Source: RHLJ01 sp963974345
GTDB lineage: Bacteria; Bacteroidota; Rhodothermia; Balneolales; Balneolaceae
NCBI GenBank assembly: GCA_963974345.1
Contig: CAXBBW010000019.1
Location: forward strand, 8,934 to 72,933
Direction of reading: 5' to 3'
DNA: 64,000 bases
A program made the translations under genes and the position numbers. Below the pieces are notes generated by a model. That model searched no databases and was not told the DNA's origin. It was given only the letters and a program-made list of their open reading frames with translations. Below, piece by piece: positions 36,794 through 46,131 of this stretch (its first letter is position 1; each line of letters starts with the position of its first letter).

Positions 36794-37727
36794 GCTTCTC
36801 TTTTTCTTCCAAAATCCAGTTCACATACAAAAATTCAAGAGCCGAACTTTCATAACCACTCCAGTTTTTAATGAGATTTTGAAACTGGGCTTCTGAAGTC
36901 TTATTTGGGTTTTTCCCATAACTCCAGATAATCCATCTACGCAACCCTTTTTCTTCTCCTTTTTTCATATTACTTGGAAAAATAGCATCTGTTCGACCAC
37001 GCATCATCATTAAGTCTTGGGCAGCGGTCGGTCCTATTCCTTTAATATTAGTAAGTGTGTTGTAGCAGGTAGTAGGATCACAATTAGCCAGAAATTCCAT
37101 GTCAGTATTCCCACCAACAATATTGGTAGATAGCTCTACAAGATATTGTCCTTTTCGTAATGTTGGTCCTAATTTTCGAATATTGGCTGGATCAGCTTTC
37201 ATCAATTGAAATGGACGGGGCCACGCGGCTAGCGTTCCACCTTTATATTCTAGGGCAGTTCCATATGCTTCTCGAATGGCATACATCATTTTTTTTGCAG
37301 TAGGTTTGTGATTCATCTGCATTTCTACAATTCGGTTCTGGATGTCTTCGAAAAGATTAGCTCTTGTCATCCTTTTTAAGCCATATAAGCTAGAAAGTTT
37401 GTCCTCTAAAAGTGGATCATTTGAAGCCTGGTCGTATAGAGGACGAACATCCATATTAGTCCCAAATATCTTAGCAAGGCTAATATTAGCGGTCTCAATT
37501 TCTTCTTTTGATAATGATTCTTTGCATTCGATGTTAAACTCCGGACTATCAACATCACCGTTAAAGAAAACTGTAACTATAACATCGGTATCGCCAATAG
37601 AAACCGGACGGGTATAACCTTCCTCGAAAATGGTTTCAACATTATGCTCATGATCGAAATAGGATTGAACATCAAGACAAAGAAACCAATCATGTGGGGG
37701 GATAGATTTAAGGGTCCAGCTACTCAT
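36780..37727 (-). CDS. AlkA-like DNA glycosylase-fold protein lacking the catalytic Asp
   Basis: Resembles the 3-methyladenine DNA glycosylase II family, which removes alkylated bases. It has an N-terminal AlkA-type domain (about 1-100) followed by the helical domain. That domain contains RMTRANLFEDIQNRIVEMQMN, in which the usual QQ(V/I)S is altered, and the helix-hairpin-helix NIKGIGPTAAQDLMMM (227-242). In active members the segment after the hairpin carries the catalytic Asp (FPVD or PxxDL types). Here it reads AIFPSNMKKG (248-257), with Ser-Asn-Met and no acidic residue. The protein may have lost glycosylase activity, may only bind DNA, or may use another residue. The rest of the fold is intact, so this is not an obvious pseudogene. 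It lies downstream of the FG-GAP gene, after a strong inverted repeat. Confidence 0.75.
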   Translation of the reverse strand: MSSWTLKSIPPHDWFLCLDVQSYFDHEHNVETIFEEGYTRPVSIGDTDVIVTVFFNGDVDSPEFNIECKESLSKEEIETANISLAKIFGTNMDVRPLYDQASNDPLLEDKLSSLYGLKRMTRANLFEDIQNRIVEMQMNHKPTAKKMMYAIREAYGTALEYKGGTLAAWPRPFQLMKADPANIRKLGPTLRKGQYLVELSTNIVGGNTDMEFLANCDPTTCYNTLTNIKGIGPTAAQDLMMMRGRTDAIFPSNMKKGEEKGLRRWIIWSYGKNPNKTSEAQFQNLIKNWSGYESSALEFLYVNWILEEKEKRAKK

Positions 37728-37750
37728 GTTAATTAGGTATAATTTGATAT

Positions 37751-37800
37751 TGGGAATTAGGATTATTGTACCAACAGTTACAAAGTATTCCTAATTCCCA
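37751..37800 (-). terminator. 12-bp inverted repeat after the FG-GAP protein gene
   Basis: TGGGAATTAGGA (37751-37762) and TCCTAATTCCCA (37789-37800) pair perfectly around a 26-base loop, in the gap after the FG-GAP gene stop. The word TATTCCTAATTCCCA recurs at about 46127-46141, so this is probably a dispersed intergenic repeat that also serves as a 3' stem. Confidence 0.45.
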
Positions 37801-37813
37801 TATTTGTAATTCT

Positions 37814-39466
37814 CTATTTAATAAGGAGCATCTTTTTAATAAACCTATTTTCGTTAGTTCTCAGTTCGTAGAAGTATACTCCAGATGACAATCCTGATGC
37901 ATCAAAAGTATATTCATGGTAACCTGCATTGACTTTATTATTTACAAGAGTTGTAACCTCTCTGCCTAGTGTATCAAAAACCTTTAATTCAACATTACTG
38001 ACCTGAGATAAGTCAAAACTGATAACAGTAGTTGGGTTAAAAGGGTTTGGATAATTTTGATTTAGTTCAATTTCATCAGGAGTTTGCAGAGTTTCTTCAG
38101 TTGAAGTTACTAATGTATAAAAGAATTCGACTTCACCAGTATTGGGTAAGATATGATGTGAGGAGAAAGGGGAACTAATAGAGATAAAAGGTATTGATGA
38201 AGCAGAAAAAACCCTGCTATTAGAATAGTCATGTTTTGATTCAGCATTGCTTTCTAAGAAAATTTCAGAACTTAGTTGGTCAATTTCTGGATTTAACCAA
38301 GACCAGATATTTAAGTTACTATAACGATAAATTCGACCAGAATTATCAGCACTGTCAGCGGTAATAAAAAGTCCTTGCACATAATTTGCAGCAATAGATT
38401 TGCCAAAGTTACTATAGGCAAGATTACTGTCTTGTTTTATCTCGAATGAAATATCAAAGGGGGTAAATTCTTCATCCTTACTATTATTTCTAAAATAGAA
38501 TACGGAGCCAGTTTGTTGTTTTTTTGGTGCTCCAACAAATACGGGGTAATAGGTAGTTTGATTTGGTGAAACTGCTTTAACCGGAATAGCAATATCTTGA
38601 AGATGTATGGTAGAATATCCAAACTGATCTCCGGATTCTCCCTCTGGGTCTGTAATTTTTAATGACTGAATCCATGTACTATCTTGCTTTTCGAAGATAT
38701 AAACAGCCCCTGATTTAGGTACTTCTCCGTCAGCATTATAAGCTCCAATAACAATGTAATTTGCGTAGTCAATGGTCGAAATAGAGTAACCAAATTGATC
38801 GCCTGATTGTCCGTCTTCAGCAATAAGTTTTTGTTTTTGAATCCACTGCTGTCCATCAAATTCGAACACATAAACTGCGCCACTATTTGCACTTTCTCCA
38901 TCTGAAGAAGGCGCGCTTATAAAGAGTGTATTTTTATAACTACTAAGCTGTATAGCATGCGCGAAATTATCACCAGGTTTAGTATCGTTACCTGTTATAA
39001 CCGAATCAAGCTTCCAGATCCATTTATCTGATTCATTAACCATTTTATATAAGAATACAGCACCAACACCTTGCAAACTATCTGGGTGGTTTTCGGCACC
39101 TATTGCAGCGTAGTTAAACCATTCCGTATTATCAATATTTGGAACACTACCAAGTGCGGAGCTTATCCCAAATTTCATTCCTTCCATAGGTTCTGGAGAG
39201 ATAATACCATCAATTCTCATTTCAGGATTTCTTCCACCTGATAAAATCATTGAATATGCAGTGCCAGAACTATCAATACCATCTTCAATTTTATTTGGGG
39301 CAGTTACAATTGTTCTATCCCATAGGCTGCTGATAGACCATCCATAAAGTGAATTATGATCTAATTCCGGCTTTTCAGAATCAACTTTAACTTGTGCATT
39401 TATAGGTTCGATGATAAAAAGACAAAAAAATAGGATAGGTAAAAAAGAACTTAAAGTTGGTCGCAT
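37814..39466 (-). CDS. T9SS-sorted FG-GAP repeat protein
   Basis: A 550-residue secreted protein with a signal peptide (residues 1-24, ending PINAQ). The middle has FG-GAP/integrin-alpha-like propeller repeats, such as GDQFGYSISTIDYANYIVIG, SGAVYVFEFDGQQWIQKQ and GAVYIFEKQDSTWIQSLK, from about 60 to 400. The C-terminal 85 residues are a type A T9SS sorting domain (LNQNYPNPFNPTTVISFDL, ending KKMLLIK). Such proteins are displayed on or released from the outer membrane; the ligand is unknown. It is flanked by unrelated genes and looks like a single-gene unit, with an inverted repeat after the stop. Confidence 0.85.
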   Translation of the reverse strand: MRPTLSSFLPILFFCLFIIEPINAQVKVDSEKPELDHNSLYGWSISSLWDRTIVTAPNKIEDGIDSSGTAYSMILSGGRNPEMRIDGIISPEPMEGMKFGISSALGSVPNIDNTEWFNYAAIGAENHPDSLQGVGAVFLYKMVNESDKWIWKLDSVITGNDTKPGDNFAHAIQLSSYKNTLFISAPSSDGESANSGAVYVFEFDGQQWIQKQKLIAEDGQSGDQFGYSISTIDYANYIVIGAYNADGEVPKSGAVYIFEKQDSTWIQSLKITDPEGESGDQFGYSTIHLQDIAIPVKAVSPNQTTYYPVFVGAPKKQQTGSVFYFRNNSKDEEFTPFDISFEIKQDSNLAYSNFGKSIAANYVQGLFITADSADNSGRIYRYSNLNIWSWLNPEIDQLSSEIFLESNAESKHDYSNSRVFSASSIPFISISSPFSSHHILPNTGEVEFFYTLVTSTEETLQTPDEIELNQNYPNPFNPTTVISFDLSQVSNVELKVFDTLGREVTTLVNNKVNAGYHEYTFDASGLSSGVYFYELRTNENRFIKKMLLIK

Positions 39467-39597
39467 AATGATTCAAACTTAGCATGTTTTATAAACACTA
39501 CTTAAAAATGAAGAATTTAATCATAAACTCAAAAGATGGCTTTAAGAATGAAGCTGTTTTGTACTGTTTAATTGTGAAGTAACTTTCAGAAATAAAA

Positions 39598-39623
39598 AAA
39601 GCTCCCAATCAATTGGGAGCTTT
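39598..39623 (-). terminator. intrinsic terminator of the RND efflux operon
   Basis: AAAGCTCCCAAT (39598-39609) and ATTGGGAGCTTT (39612-39623) form a 12-bp stem. On the minus strand it is followed by a T-rich run (complement of the A-run at 39593-39600). It lies 26 bases after the stop of the pump gene. Confidence 0.8.
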
Positions 39624-39649
39624 GAAATTTGATACGATATGTAAATCAA

Positions 39650-42600
39650 TTAAGAGTTTGCCAACTCAACAGTTTCAGTATTTTTACTAAATGGATTCCA
39701 ACTTATTGATTTCATTCTAACCAACACTTTGTCGGCTGTTATATAAACCACAGGAATAAAGACAAGTGTAATTAGAGTAGATGCAGTAAGGCCACCAATA
39801 ACAACACGGGCTAAAGAAGCTTGAATTTCTGCACCTGGTCCTATTCCAAAAGAAAGAGGGAGGAGACCAAGTACGGTTGTAAGTGTGGTCATAAGAATAG
39901 GGCGGAGGCGAAGTTTCCCAGCTGCGAGAACTGCATCCAATACTTTCATTCCTTGTTCACGTCTAAGCAGGTTTATATAATCGACTAATACGATTGCATT
40001 ATTTACCACTATACCAATTAGCATGATGATTCCCATCAAGCTTTGAATGTTTAGTGTAGTACCCGTTAATAATAAAGTTGGAACCACACCAATTACAGCC
40101 AAAGGAACAGAAAACATTACAACCAACGGATCAAGAAATCGCTCGAATTGTCCCGCCATTACCATGTAAATCAGGATTAAGGCAAGCAATATTGACAATT
40201 GGAAATCAGCAGCAGCTTTTTGCTGTTCTTCATATTCACCAGAAAATACAATACTATAACCTTCAGGTAAATTTAAACTTATAAGTTCGTTTCGAATCAT
40301 ATCAACAGCATCTCCAAGGGCAAGCCCGGGCTCCAGATTTGCAGAGATATTAGTTACTCTTTGACCGTTTATTCTACTAATTCCTGTAGGTCCACGACCG
40401 ACTTCTTTTTCAATAACAGAAGAAACAGGTAAAACTCTTCCATCTGGGGTTCTAATCGAGATATTATCTAAATCGAGAGCACTTAATCTGTCTTCTGGGC
40501 GTAAGCGAACAATGATAGGGTATTCATCACCACCATCACGATAAGCTCCTGCTTGGCTACCACCGATATTCGTTTGTATAACGCCAGCTACTTGATTTAC
40601 TGATAGCCCCAAATCTGCAATCTTTTCGCGATTAAATTTTATACGTTGTTCTGGGCGACCTTCACTACGACCAACTCGGGCACCAACAACGCCTGGAATT
40701 CTTTCTAGTTCAAGTTTTATTTGCTGAGCAATTTCATAAGATTTTTCAATTTCATATCCACGAAGCTGAATTTGAACCGCTTCATCTCCATCACCGCTTC
40801 CAAATAACCTTCTTAAAATCCATAGACCAGACTGGGCGCGTACTCTGATTTCTGCACCAGGGATTTTTCCTTCTATATTTTTACGAATTTCATCTGCAAT
40901 ATCAGAAGTATTTCCTTTTCGCTCTGATGAAGGTACCATAGCGATTTCTACCTCAGCTCGTCCGTCACGAACTTCAGTAGTGAAATTCTTTACATCATCC
41001 ATTGGAAGATTAGCGAGTACAATTGTTTCTAGTTCTTTTAAGTACTGATTTTGAACGGCAATATTTGTTCCATCAGCCATTTCAAGATCAATACTAATTT
41101 CATCAGCATCGGTTTGAGGAGCTAACTCTACAGGAATAAGTGGCACTAAAAGGAAGTTTGTAACTACTAGCAAAGAAGTAACTCCGAAAACGGTATATCG
41201 ATGTTTTAAAGCTCCTTCAAGTATGATTGCATATCTTTTCTCGAGTTTTTCAAAAAGCTGATTGAACTTTCCTTTTTTTGCTTTTCCACCATTCGGTTTT
41301 ACCGATAAGAACTTACTAGAAAGCATGGGTACTAATGTAAGCGCAACAAATAAAGAACAGATTAGCGAAAATACCACTACAAGCGCCAATTGTTTGAATA
41401 ACAATCCTGATATCGTTTGCATAAAAATAACAGGAAGGAAGATAACTATGGTGGTTAATGTAGATGCGACAATGGCGCCAGCAACCTGTTTTGTTCCAAT
41501 TAATGCACTGGTTTTAAGGTCTTCACCTTCTTCTTCTCTCATTCTGATAATATTCTCAAGAACCACAATGGCGTTATCAACAATCAGACCTACACCGAGT
41601 GCAAGTCCTCCAAAACTCATTTGATTGAGTGTAAGATCTCCAAAATAAAGTAAGCCAAACGTGGCAATTATCGAGATAGGAATGGCAGCCGCAATTATAA
41701 AAGTAGAAGAGCCATTTCTAAAGAATACATACAATACAAAAACAGCAAGCAAAGCTCCCCAAAGCGCAGAATTCTTTACGTTATTGATAGAATCTTGTAT
41801 AAAAGTACTTTGATCTTGAGTTATGAAAAGCTCTAGGTCGTTTCTTTCAGAGTTAATTAGTTCAACTTCTTTAAGAACTTCAGCTGCAACATCTACTGTA
41901 TTAGCTCCAGTTTGTTTTCGTATAAAAAAGCGAACCATAGGTTTTTTGTTGATGGTCACTAACCGATCCAGATCTTCATATCCAAAAGAAACTTCAGCAA
42001 CATCTTTAACTCTAATTGTTTTCCCATCAATAGTAGTTATTACTGTATTTGCTATTTCGTCGATTGAGTCATATTCACCAAGAGTACGAATATAAAGGCG
42101 TTGTGTACCTTCATTCACATTTCCACCAGCAGCATTGGTATTTTCTCGCGAAATGGCTTGTTGGACCTGAAGCGTTGATAAACCACTAGCTATTAGTCGA
42201 TCTCTTTTAATATCAACTTTGATTTCTCTATCAACACCACCCCAAATATCAATTGAGCCAACACCATTAATTTGTTCGAATCTCTTTGTAATTTCCCGAT
42301 CAAGTAGACGAGTCAAGTCTGCAAGGTTTTTATCGGAATTAGCTCCCACTACAACAATAGGTGAATTATTAGGATCAAATTTCCAAATTCGTGGTGAATC
42401 GGCTTCCTCGGGGAGGCTTCCTCGAACCCTATCTAAAGCTGCTCTAATATCATTAGCAGCTGCATCAATATTAATACCTTGTGCAAACTCGAGAGTTACA
42501 CGACTGTTTCCTTCATTTGAATTGGAACGAACTCGTTCTACTCCTGGAACACCTGCAACGGCATTTTCAATTCGTTCGGTTATGATATTCTCGATCTCTT

Positions 42601-42769
42601 CAGGACCAACGTTATTATAGTTGGTTGAAATAGTAAGTTGAGGATATTCGATAGGAGGCAGTAAATCTACTGGCAAATAATGGAAGCCCATTATTCCAAG
42701 TGTAATAATGATCAAAAAGACCATCGAAGTAGCTACTGGGCGTTTTATAGAAGTTTCTGTAATTGGCAT
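39650..42769 (-). CDS. RND efflux pump, inner-membrane permease
   Basis: Proton-driven transporter of the AcrB/HAE1 group, 1039 residues, with two sets of six membrane helices and two large periplasmic regions. It starts with SIKRPVATSMVFLIIITLGIMGF (residues 8-30), typical of the family. TM4 reads VGLIVDNAIVVLEN: the first Asp of the AcrB proton-relay pair is kept and the second is Asn. TM10 reads GIVVNNAIVLVDYINLLRR, with Asn where AcrB has the relay Lys. Both substitutions occur in other RND subgroups. It lies 12 bp after its adaptor gene. No TolC-type outer-membrane gene is present in the window, so the channel must come from elsewhere. The substrate is unknown, probably hydrophobic compounds, bile-like molecules or lipids. 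Confidence 0.92.
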   Translation of the reverse strand: MPITETSIKRPVATSMVFLIIITLGIMGFHYLPVDLLPPIEYPQLTISTNYNNVGPEEIENIITERIENAVAGVPGVERVRSNSNEGNSRVTLEFAQGINIDAAANDIRAALDRVRGSLPEEADSPRIWKFDPNNSPIVVVGANSDKNLADLTRLLDREITKRFEQINGVGSIDIWGGVDREIKVDIKRDRLIASGLSTLQVQQAISRENTNAAGGNVNEGTQRLYIRTLGEYDSIDEIANTVITTIDGKTIRVKDVAEVSFGYEDLDRLVTINKKPMVRFFIRKQTGANTVDVAAEVLKEVELINSERNDLELFITQDQSTFIQDSINNVKNSALWGALLAVFVLYVFFRNGSSTFIIAAAIPISIIATFGLLYFGDLTLNQMSFGGLALGVGLIVDNAIVVLENIIRMREEEGEDLKTSALIGTKQVAGAIVASTLTTIVIFLPVIFMQTISGLLFKQLALVVVFSLICSLFVALTLVPMLSSKFLSVKPNGGKAKKGKFNQLFEKLEKRYAIILEGALKHRYTVFGVTSLLVVTNFLLVPLIPVELAPQTDADEISIDLEMADGTNIAVQNQYLKELETIVLANLPMDDVKNFTTEVRDGRAEVEIAMVPSSERKGNTSDIADEIRKNIEGKIPGAEIRVRAQSGLWILRRLFGSGDGDEAVQIQLRGYEIEKSYEIAQQIKLELERIPGVVGARVGRSEGRPEQRIKFNREKIADLGLSVNQVAGVIQTNIGGSQAGAYRDGGDEYPIIVRLRPEDRLSALDLDNISIRTPDGRVLPVSSVIEKEVGRGPTGISRINGQRVTNISANLEPGLALGDAVDMIRNELISLNLPEGYSIVFSGEYEEQQKAAADFQLSILLALILIYMVMAGQFERFLDPLVVMFSVPLAVIGVVPTLLLTGTTLNIQSLMGIIMLIGIVVNNAIVLVDYINLLRREQGMKVLDAVLAAGKLRLRPILMTTLTTVLGLLPLSFGIGPGAEIQASLARVVIGGLTASTLITLVFIPVVYITADKVLVRMKSISWNPFSKNTETVELANS

Positions 42770-42781
42770 ATTAAGTCCGTA

Positions 42782-44083
42782 CTAAAAAGTTGAAGCTTGT
42801 GGATTGGTAGATTCCTGAAGCGCTTGTTTCAAAAGATCTTCACGTTGTAGCATTTGTAAGCCGATTACTTTATCCCAGCTTACTGTTCTTATTCGGGCTT
42901 GTTCTCTGCCTTCTCCTAATAAATCTTGACCAAGTGTAATTACCCATTGTCCGCTTTCAAGACCGCCAACGCCAACTTCCATTCGACCACGTGCTAACAC
43001 ATTGATCAATTTAAATTGTACTGGAGTAGGTTCTGTAAGAGGATCAAGTGAATTACCGTTGTTACTGTCATTAGCAGGTTCAATTTCAGATCCCATTGAA
43101 GAAGCAACAAAAACACCTTCTGCACCCGAAGTCGGATCGGTATAAATAGCACTAATTGGAATTAAAGTTGCTTTTTCACTTTCACCGAAAAGAACATCAA
43201 CAGGGACAAACATACCGGGTTTTAACCACCCGTTTTGATTTTCAACATCAATTTCAGCTTCCGTACTTCTGGTTATTTCATTTAAGAAAGGAGAGACTCT
43301 GGAAAGTTTAGCTTCTATAACTCTATCGTTTCCTTCATAATCTTCTACAAGAATATGGGCAGTTTGACCGATTGAAATTTTATTAAGCATAGTTTCAGTA
43401 AGTATAATTTCTACACGTAATTTTGTAAGGTCTCCAATCATAAATAATTGAGTATTGCCATTGACTTGCATCCCAACTTGAGCATTACGTTGTCCAATAG
43501 TTCCTGATATTGGGGCTCTTACAATAGTTCTTGCGAGTGCTTCTTTTCTTTCCTCAACAAGAGATTTAGACTGAGATACTTGAGCTTTAGCTAATTCCAC
43601 ATCTGCATCAGCAGATATAAGTTGCGCGTCAAGTTGCTCGATTTCAGAAGTACTGCTCAAGTTCTTATCAGCGAGTTGCTTTGTTCGGTCGTAACGAGAT
43701 TTTAATTCTGAATAGCGAGCCTCTGCTTGTTTTAAGCGGGCATTGTTGATGTTTAGTCCTGCATCTGCCTGAACCAATTGTTGACGAAACTGCTCATCTT
43801 CTAATTGGATTAGTTTGTCTCCCTTTTTTACATAATCACCGTTTTCTACAAAAACTGCAGAAACCTTTGCATTAATTTGTGGAAAAAGAGGTACTTGATT
43901 CTCGGAGCGAACATTCCCACTGAAACGTTCAACAAGCGGTAGAGAACCATACCGAGCTTGAACTGCTTCAACTGCAGGAATTACGGTATTTCCTTGAGGC
44001 TTATTTTCCTGTGTATCTTCTGAAGAAGAGGAACAAGAAATCAGTATGAAAACGAGTACTATTAATATATTTTTTTGATTCAT
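42782..44083 (-). CDS. RND efflux periplasmic adaptor (membrane fusion protein), lipoprotein
   Basis: Bridges the RND permease to the outer-membrane channel. The N-terminus is a lipoprotein signal with the lipobox LISC (Cys17). Order of parts: a biotinyl-lipoyl half (FPQINAKVSAVFVENGDYVKKG), a long coiled-coil hairpin near 95-175 (NINNARLKQAEARYSELKSR), the second lipoyl half (ARTIVRAPISGTIGQRNAQVG), then beta-barrel and membrane-proximal domains. The length of 433 residues is normal. A Ser/Asn-rich insert near 330-350 (EPANDSNNGNSLDP) is variable in the family. It is the first gene of a two-gene operon with the permease. Confidence 0.92.
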   Translation of the reverse strand: MNQKNILIVLVFILISCSSSSEDTQENKPQGNTVIPAVEAVQARYGSLPLVERFSGNVRSENQVPLFPQINAKVSAVFVENGDYVKKGDKLIQLEDEQFRQQLVQADAGLNINNARLKQAEARYSELKSRYDRTKQLADKNLSSTSEIEQLDAQLISADADVELAKAQVSQSKSLVEERKEALARTIVRAPISGTIGQRNAQVGMQVNGNTQLFMIGDLTKLRVEIILTETMLNKISIGQTAHILVEDYEGNDRVIEAKLSRVSPFLNEITRSTEAEIDVENQNGWLKPGMFVPVDVLFGESEKATLIPISAIYTDPTSGAEGVFVASSMGSEIEPANDSNNGNSLDPLTEPTPVQFKLINVLARGRMEVGVGGLESGQWVITLGQDLLGEGREQARIRTVSWDKVIGLQMLQREDLLKQALQESTNPQASTF

Positions 44084-44235
44084 TTAAAATCCGAAGCTTT
44101 TGATTAGTTACATTGCCCTTAACTATATTTCTAAACAAAGTTCTCCCTTCGAATTGTTAAATACTATAAAAAATTGTTTTAAATAGTATCTGAGATTTTA
44201 TAAATGGTGTTCATTTTTTGTGTTAAAATGATTGA

Positions 44236-45957
44236 CTAATCTCCATCTTCAAACACAAAAGAAGGGTTTATATCCTGACTTAAGCGCTCTTGATACAGCT
44301 TTTCCTCAAACATTCGTTCCACATCTTTTAATGTATCAGCGTCTTTGGGAGATAAATCCCAACGAATGGCTTTGAATCGTGGAAAGCGAAGGGTGTATTT
44401 GGCTTTCGTTCTTTTGTTGATTTGAATGTCTTCGAATTCCAATTCAACAATCAATTCAGGTTTCAGTAAAACGGTAGGACCAAAACGTTCCTGAGTTAAG
44501 GATTTTATCCGTTTATTCATTTCGGTAAGTTCTTCATTTGAATATCCACCATAAGCTTTTCCAATGGGGATGAATTCCTCTTCATAGCGCTCGTCGTCTT
44601 TTACGGAGATTCCCAAGGTAAAATCAGAATAAGATCCACCACGTTTACCACTTCCTGCATGAGCATATAAAATTACTGTATCAAGAGAACCGCTTGGCTT
44701 TTTAACTTTCAACCACGATTTCCTGCGCTGGCCATATTCATAAATGGAATCTTTCCGCTTCAACATCAAACCTTCGTTGCCATGCGCTAAAGCTCGTTCA
44801 AATAATTCTTCAACATGCTCCTGATTTTTTACCTGAATCTGAGAAGTGATTGGGAGATTATAGGTTTTTGAAAGTCCTTCTAGTTTTTCCCTGCGAATTA
44901 ATAAAGGCTCATGGAATAACGAATCATTATTTAGATATAAAACATCGTAAGTAATAAAAAGAACGGGGTATTGATTCAATAGCTTCTTCGAAGGTTTCTT
45001 AACACCCATACGCTTTTGAAGTAATTGAAAGGGCATAATCGTATTGTCTTTGAATACACAGATTTCCCCATCTAACACCAATTCGGGGAGATTTCTTTCC
45101 TTAAGGAAGTCCCGAATTTCAGGAAATGAATGAGTCACCACATTTAAATCTCTAGAAAAAAGTTCAACTTTTTCTCCAGATATATGAGCCTGACATCGCA
45201 TTCCATCAAATTTCTCCTCGGCAATATATTCATGGAGGGTATCAAAGGAACGACTTTCCATCGGGCTAGCTAACATAAACGACAGAGGATGGAATAGTTT
45301 GAAAGAAGCCGTATTCAAGGCATTATTTTTAGCAAGCACGGCTGTTTCGCCAAGACTCCCAGTTATCATATAAGCAAACCGAACGGATTCTAAATCTTTC
45401 CCAAAAGCTTTAGAAATTGCATTTACAACACTCTTGGTTTCAAAACCGATACGAAGTGATCCTTGTCCTATAATTCGGATGAAATACTTCACTTCCAGTG
45501 GACTCATTCTCGTCCACACTTCTAGAATCAACGCCTGCTTTTCATCTCTTTTTCGAAGAAGATGTAATTGCTCGTAAATCTCATTGACTTCCTGAAGCGT
45601 AAGCTCTTCTCCATTAAACTTGGCATTGGCTTCCGGGATATTCTCCATTAATCGCTGAATAGTTTCGGAAGAACTTCCAGTCGCTGTTCGGCTGGGTTTG
45701 AATACCAATTCGTAATCTATTTCACAAAACTCAGCAGCCAGTGTTGCTAAAGTCCGATAACCTACCGAAGCTCTTTTCCCCGAAACAGATGAAAAAGCTC
45801 CTTCACCTAAATACTGAGCAGCTAACAAAATATCCTCATCCGATACCAGTACTTGAAAGTATTCTTTGCATAAAGCAATTTTCGCGTTATTCCCACGAGT
45901 TGTCGAAATAGTTTGGGCGAGTTTGGCGAGATATTTGAAACTATTACTTTGCAGCAT
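44236..45957 (-). CDS. ATP-dependent DNA ligase (bacterial LigB-type, exonuclease-associated)
   Basis: Seals DNA nicks using ATP, in addition to the NAD-dependent replicative ligase. Residues 1-220 form a DNA-binding domain. The adenylation motif I is EEKFDGMR with Lys249, followed by LVLDGEICVF, GNEGLMLKRKDSIY and SWLKVKKP, then an OB-fold domain. I start at ATG 45957 (MLQSNSFKYLA). A longer frame from 46020 exists, but its first 21 codons are only the translation of an intergenic palindrome. The protein is thus 573 residues. In many bacteria this ligase sits with an exonuclease, an Lhr-type helicase and a metallophosphoesterase. Only the exonuclease is adjacent here, 174 bp upstream on the same strand. 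Confidence 0.92.
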   Translation of the reverse strand: MLQSNSFKYLAKLAQTISTTRGNNAKIALCKEYFQVLVSDEDILLAAQYLGEGAFSSVSGKRASVGYRTLATLAAEFCEIDYELVFKPSRTATGSSSETIQRLMENIPEANAKFNGEELTLQEVNEIYEQLHLLRKRDEKQALILEVWTRMSPLEVKYFIRIIGQGSLRIGFETKSVVNAISKAFGKDLESVRFAYMITGSLGETAVLAKNNALNTASFKLFHPLSFMLASPMESRSFDTLHEYIAEEKFDGMRCQAHISGEKVELFSRDLNVVTHSFPEIRDFLKERNLPELVLDGEICVFKDNTIMPFQLLQKRMGVKKPSKKLLNQYPVLFITYDVLYLNNDSLFHEPLLIRREKLEGLSKTYNLPITSQIQVKNQEHVEELFERALAHGNEGLMLKRKDSIYEYGQRRKSWLKVKKPSGSLDTVILYAHAGSGKRGGSYSDFTLGISVKDDERYEEEFIPIGKAYGGYSNEELTEMNKRIKSLTQERFGPTVLLKPELIVELEFEDIQINKRTKAKYTLRFPRFKAIRWDLSPKDADTLKDVERMFEEKLYQERLSQDINPSFVFEDGD

Positions 45958-45977
45958 TATTAACACACCCCTAAATC

Positions 45978-45993
45978 CCCTCTCAAGAGGGGA
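45978..45993. repeat. CCCCTCT/AGAGGGG palindrome
   Basis: A perfect 7-bp inverted repeat around CA, within a longer element reading ACCCCTAAATCCCC before it and ACTTTTT after it. Elements of this type are scattered between genes in many bacteria. Translated, it produces the false start SPLERGFRGV seen in an over-long version of the ligase gene. Confidence 0.55.
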
Positions 45994-46002
45994 CTTTTTA
46001 CT

Positions 46003-46086
46003 GTCATGTCGAATGAACATGAGACATCTGAATAGTTGTATGATTGAAAGACACTTTTTAGATTTCTCTCTCCAGTCGAAATGACA
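46003..46086. repeat. 84-bp palindromic intergenic element
   Basis: The ends TGTCATGTCGA (46003-46013) and TCGAAATGACA (46076-46086) are inverted repeats, and the inner parts ACATCT and AGATTT also oppose each other. It is related to the TGTCATCCCGAGC-type ends of the elements at 47246-47661. It lies between the exonuclease and ligase genes. Confidence 0.45.
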
Positions 46087-46131
46087 AAAACCTCATTATT
46101 TGTTATTCCTAATTCACCTATTCTCATATTC

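Noticed and set aside
39474..39481. -7-like box TAAGTTTG just before the FG-GAP gene
   Set aside because: It is only 8 bp from the ATG and has no TTG at the right distance, so it would give a leaderless message without support.
44161..44189. ATACTAT/ATAGTAT inverted repeat downstream of the ligase and before the adaptor gene
   Set aside because: Seven A/T-rich pairs with no GC core; expected by chance in such a gap and too weak for a terminator.
45958..46020. Extended N-terminus of the DNA ligase
   Set aside because: The added residues are the translation of a dispersed CCCCTCT/AGAGGGG palindrome; the family starts at the Met of MLQSNSFKYLA.
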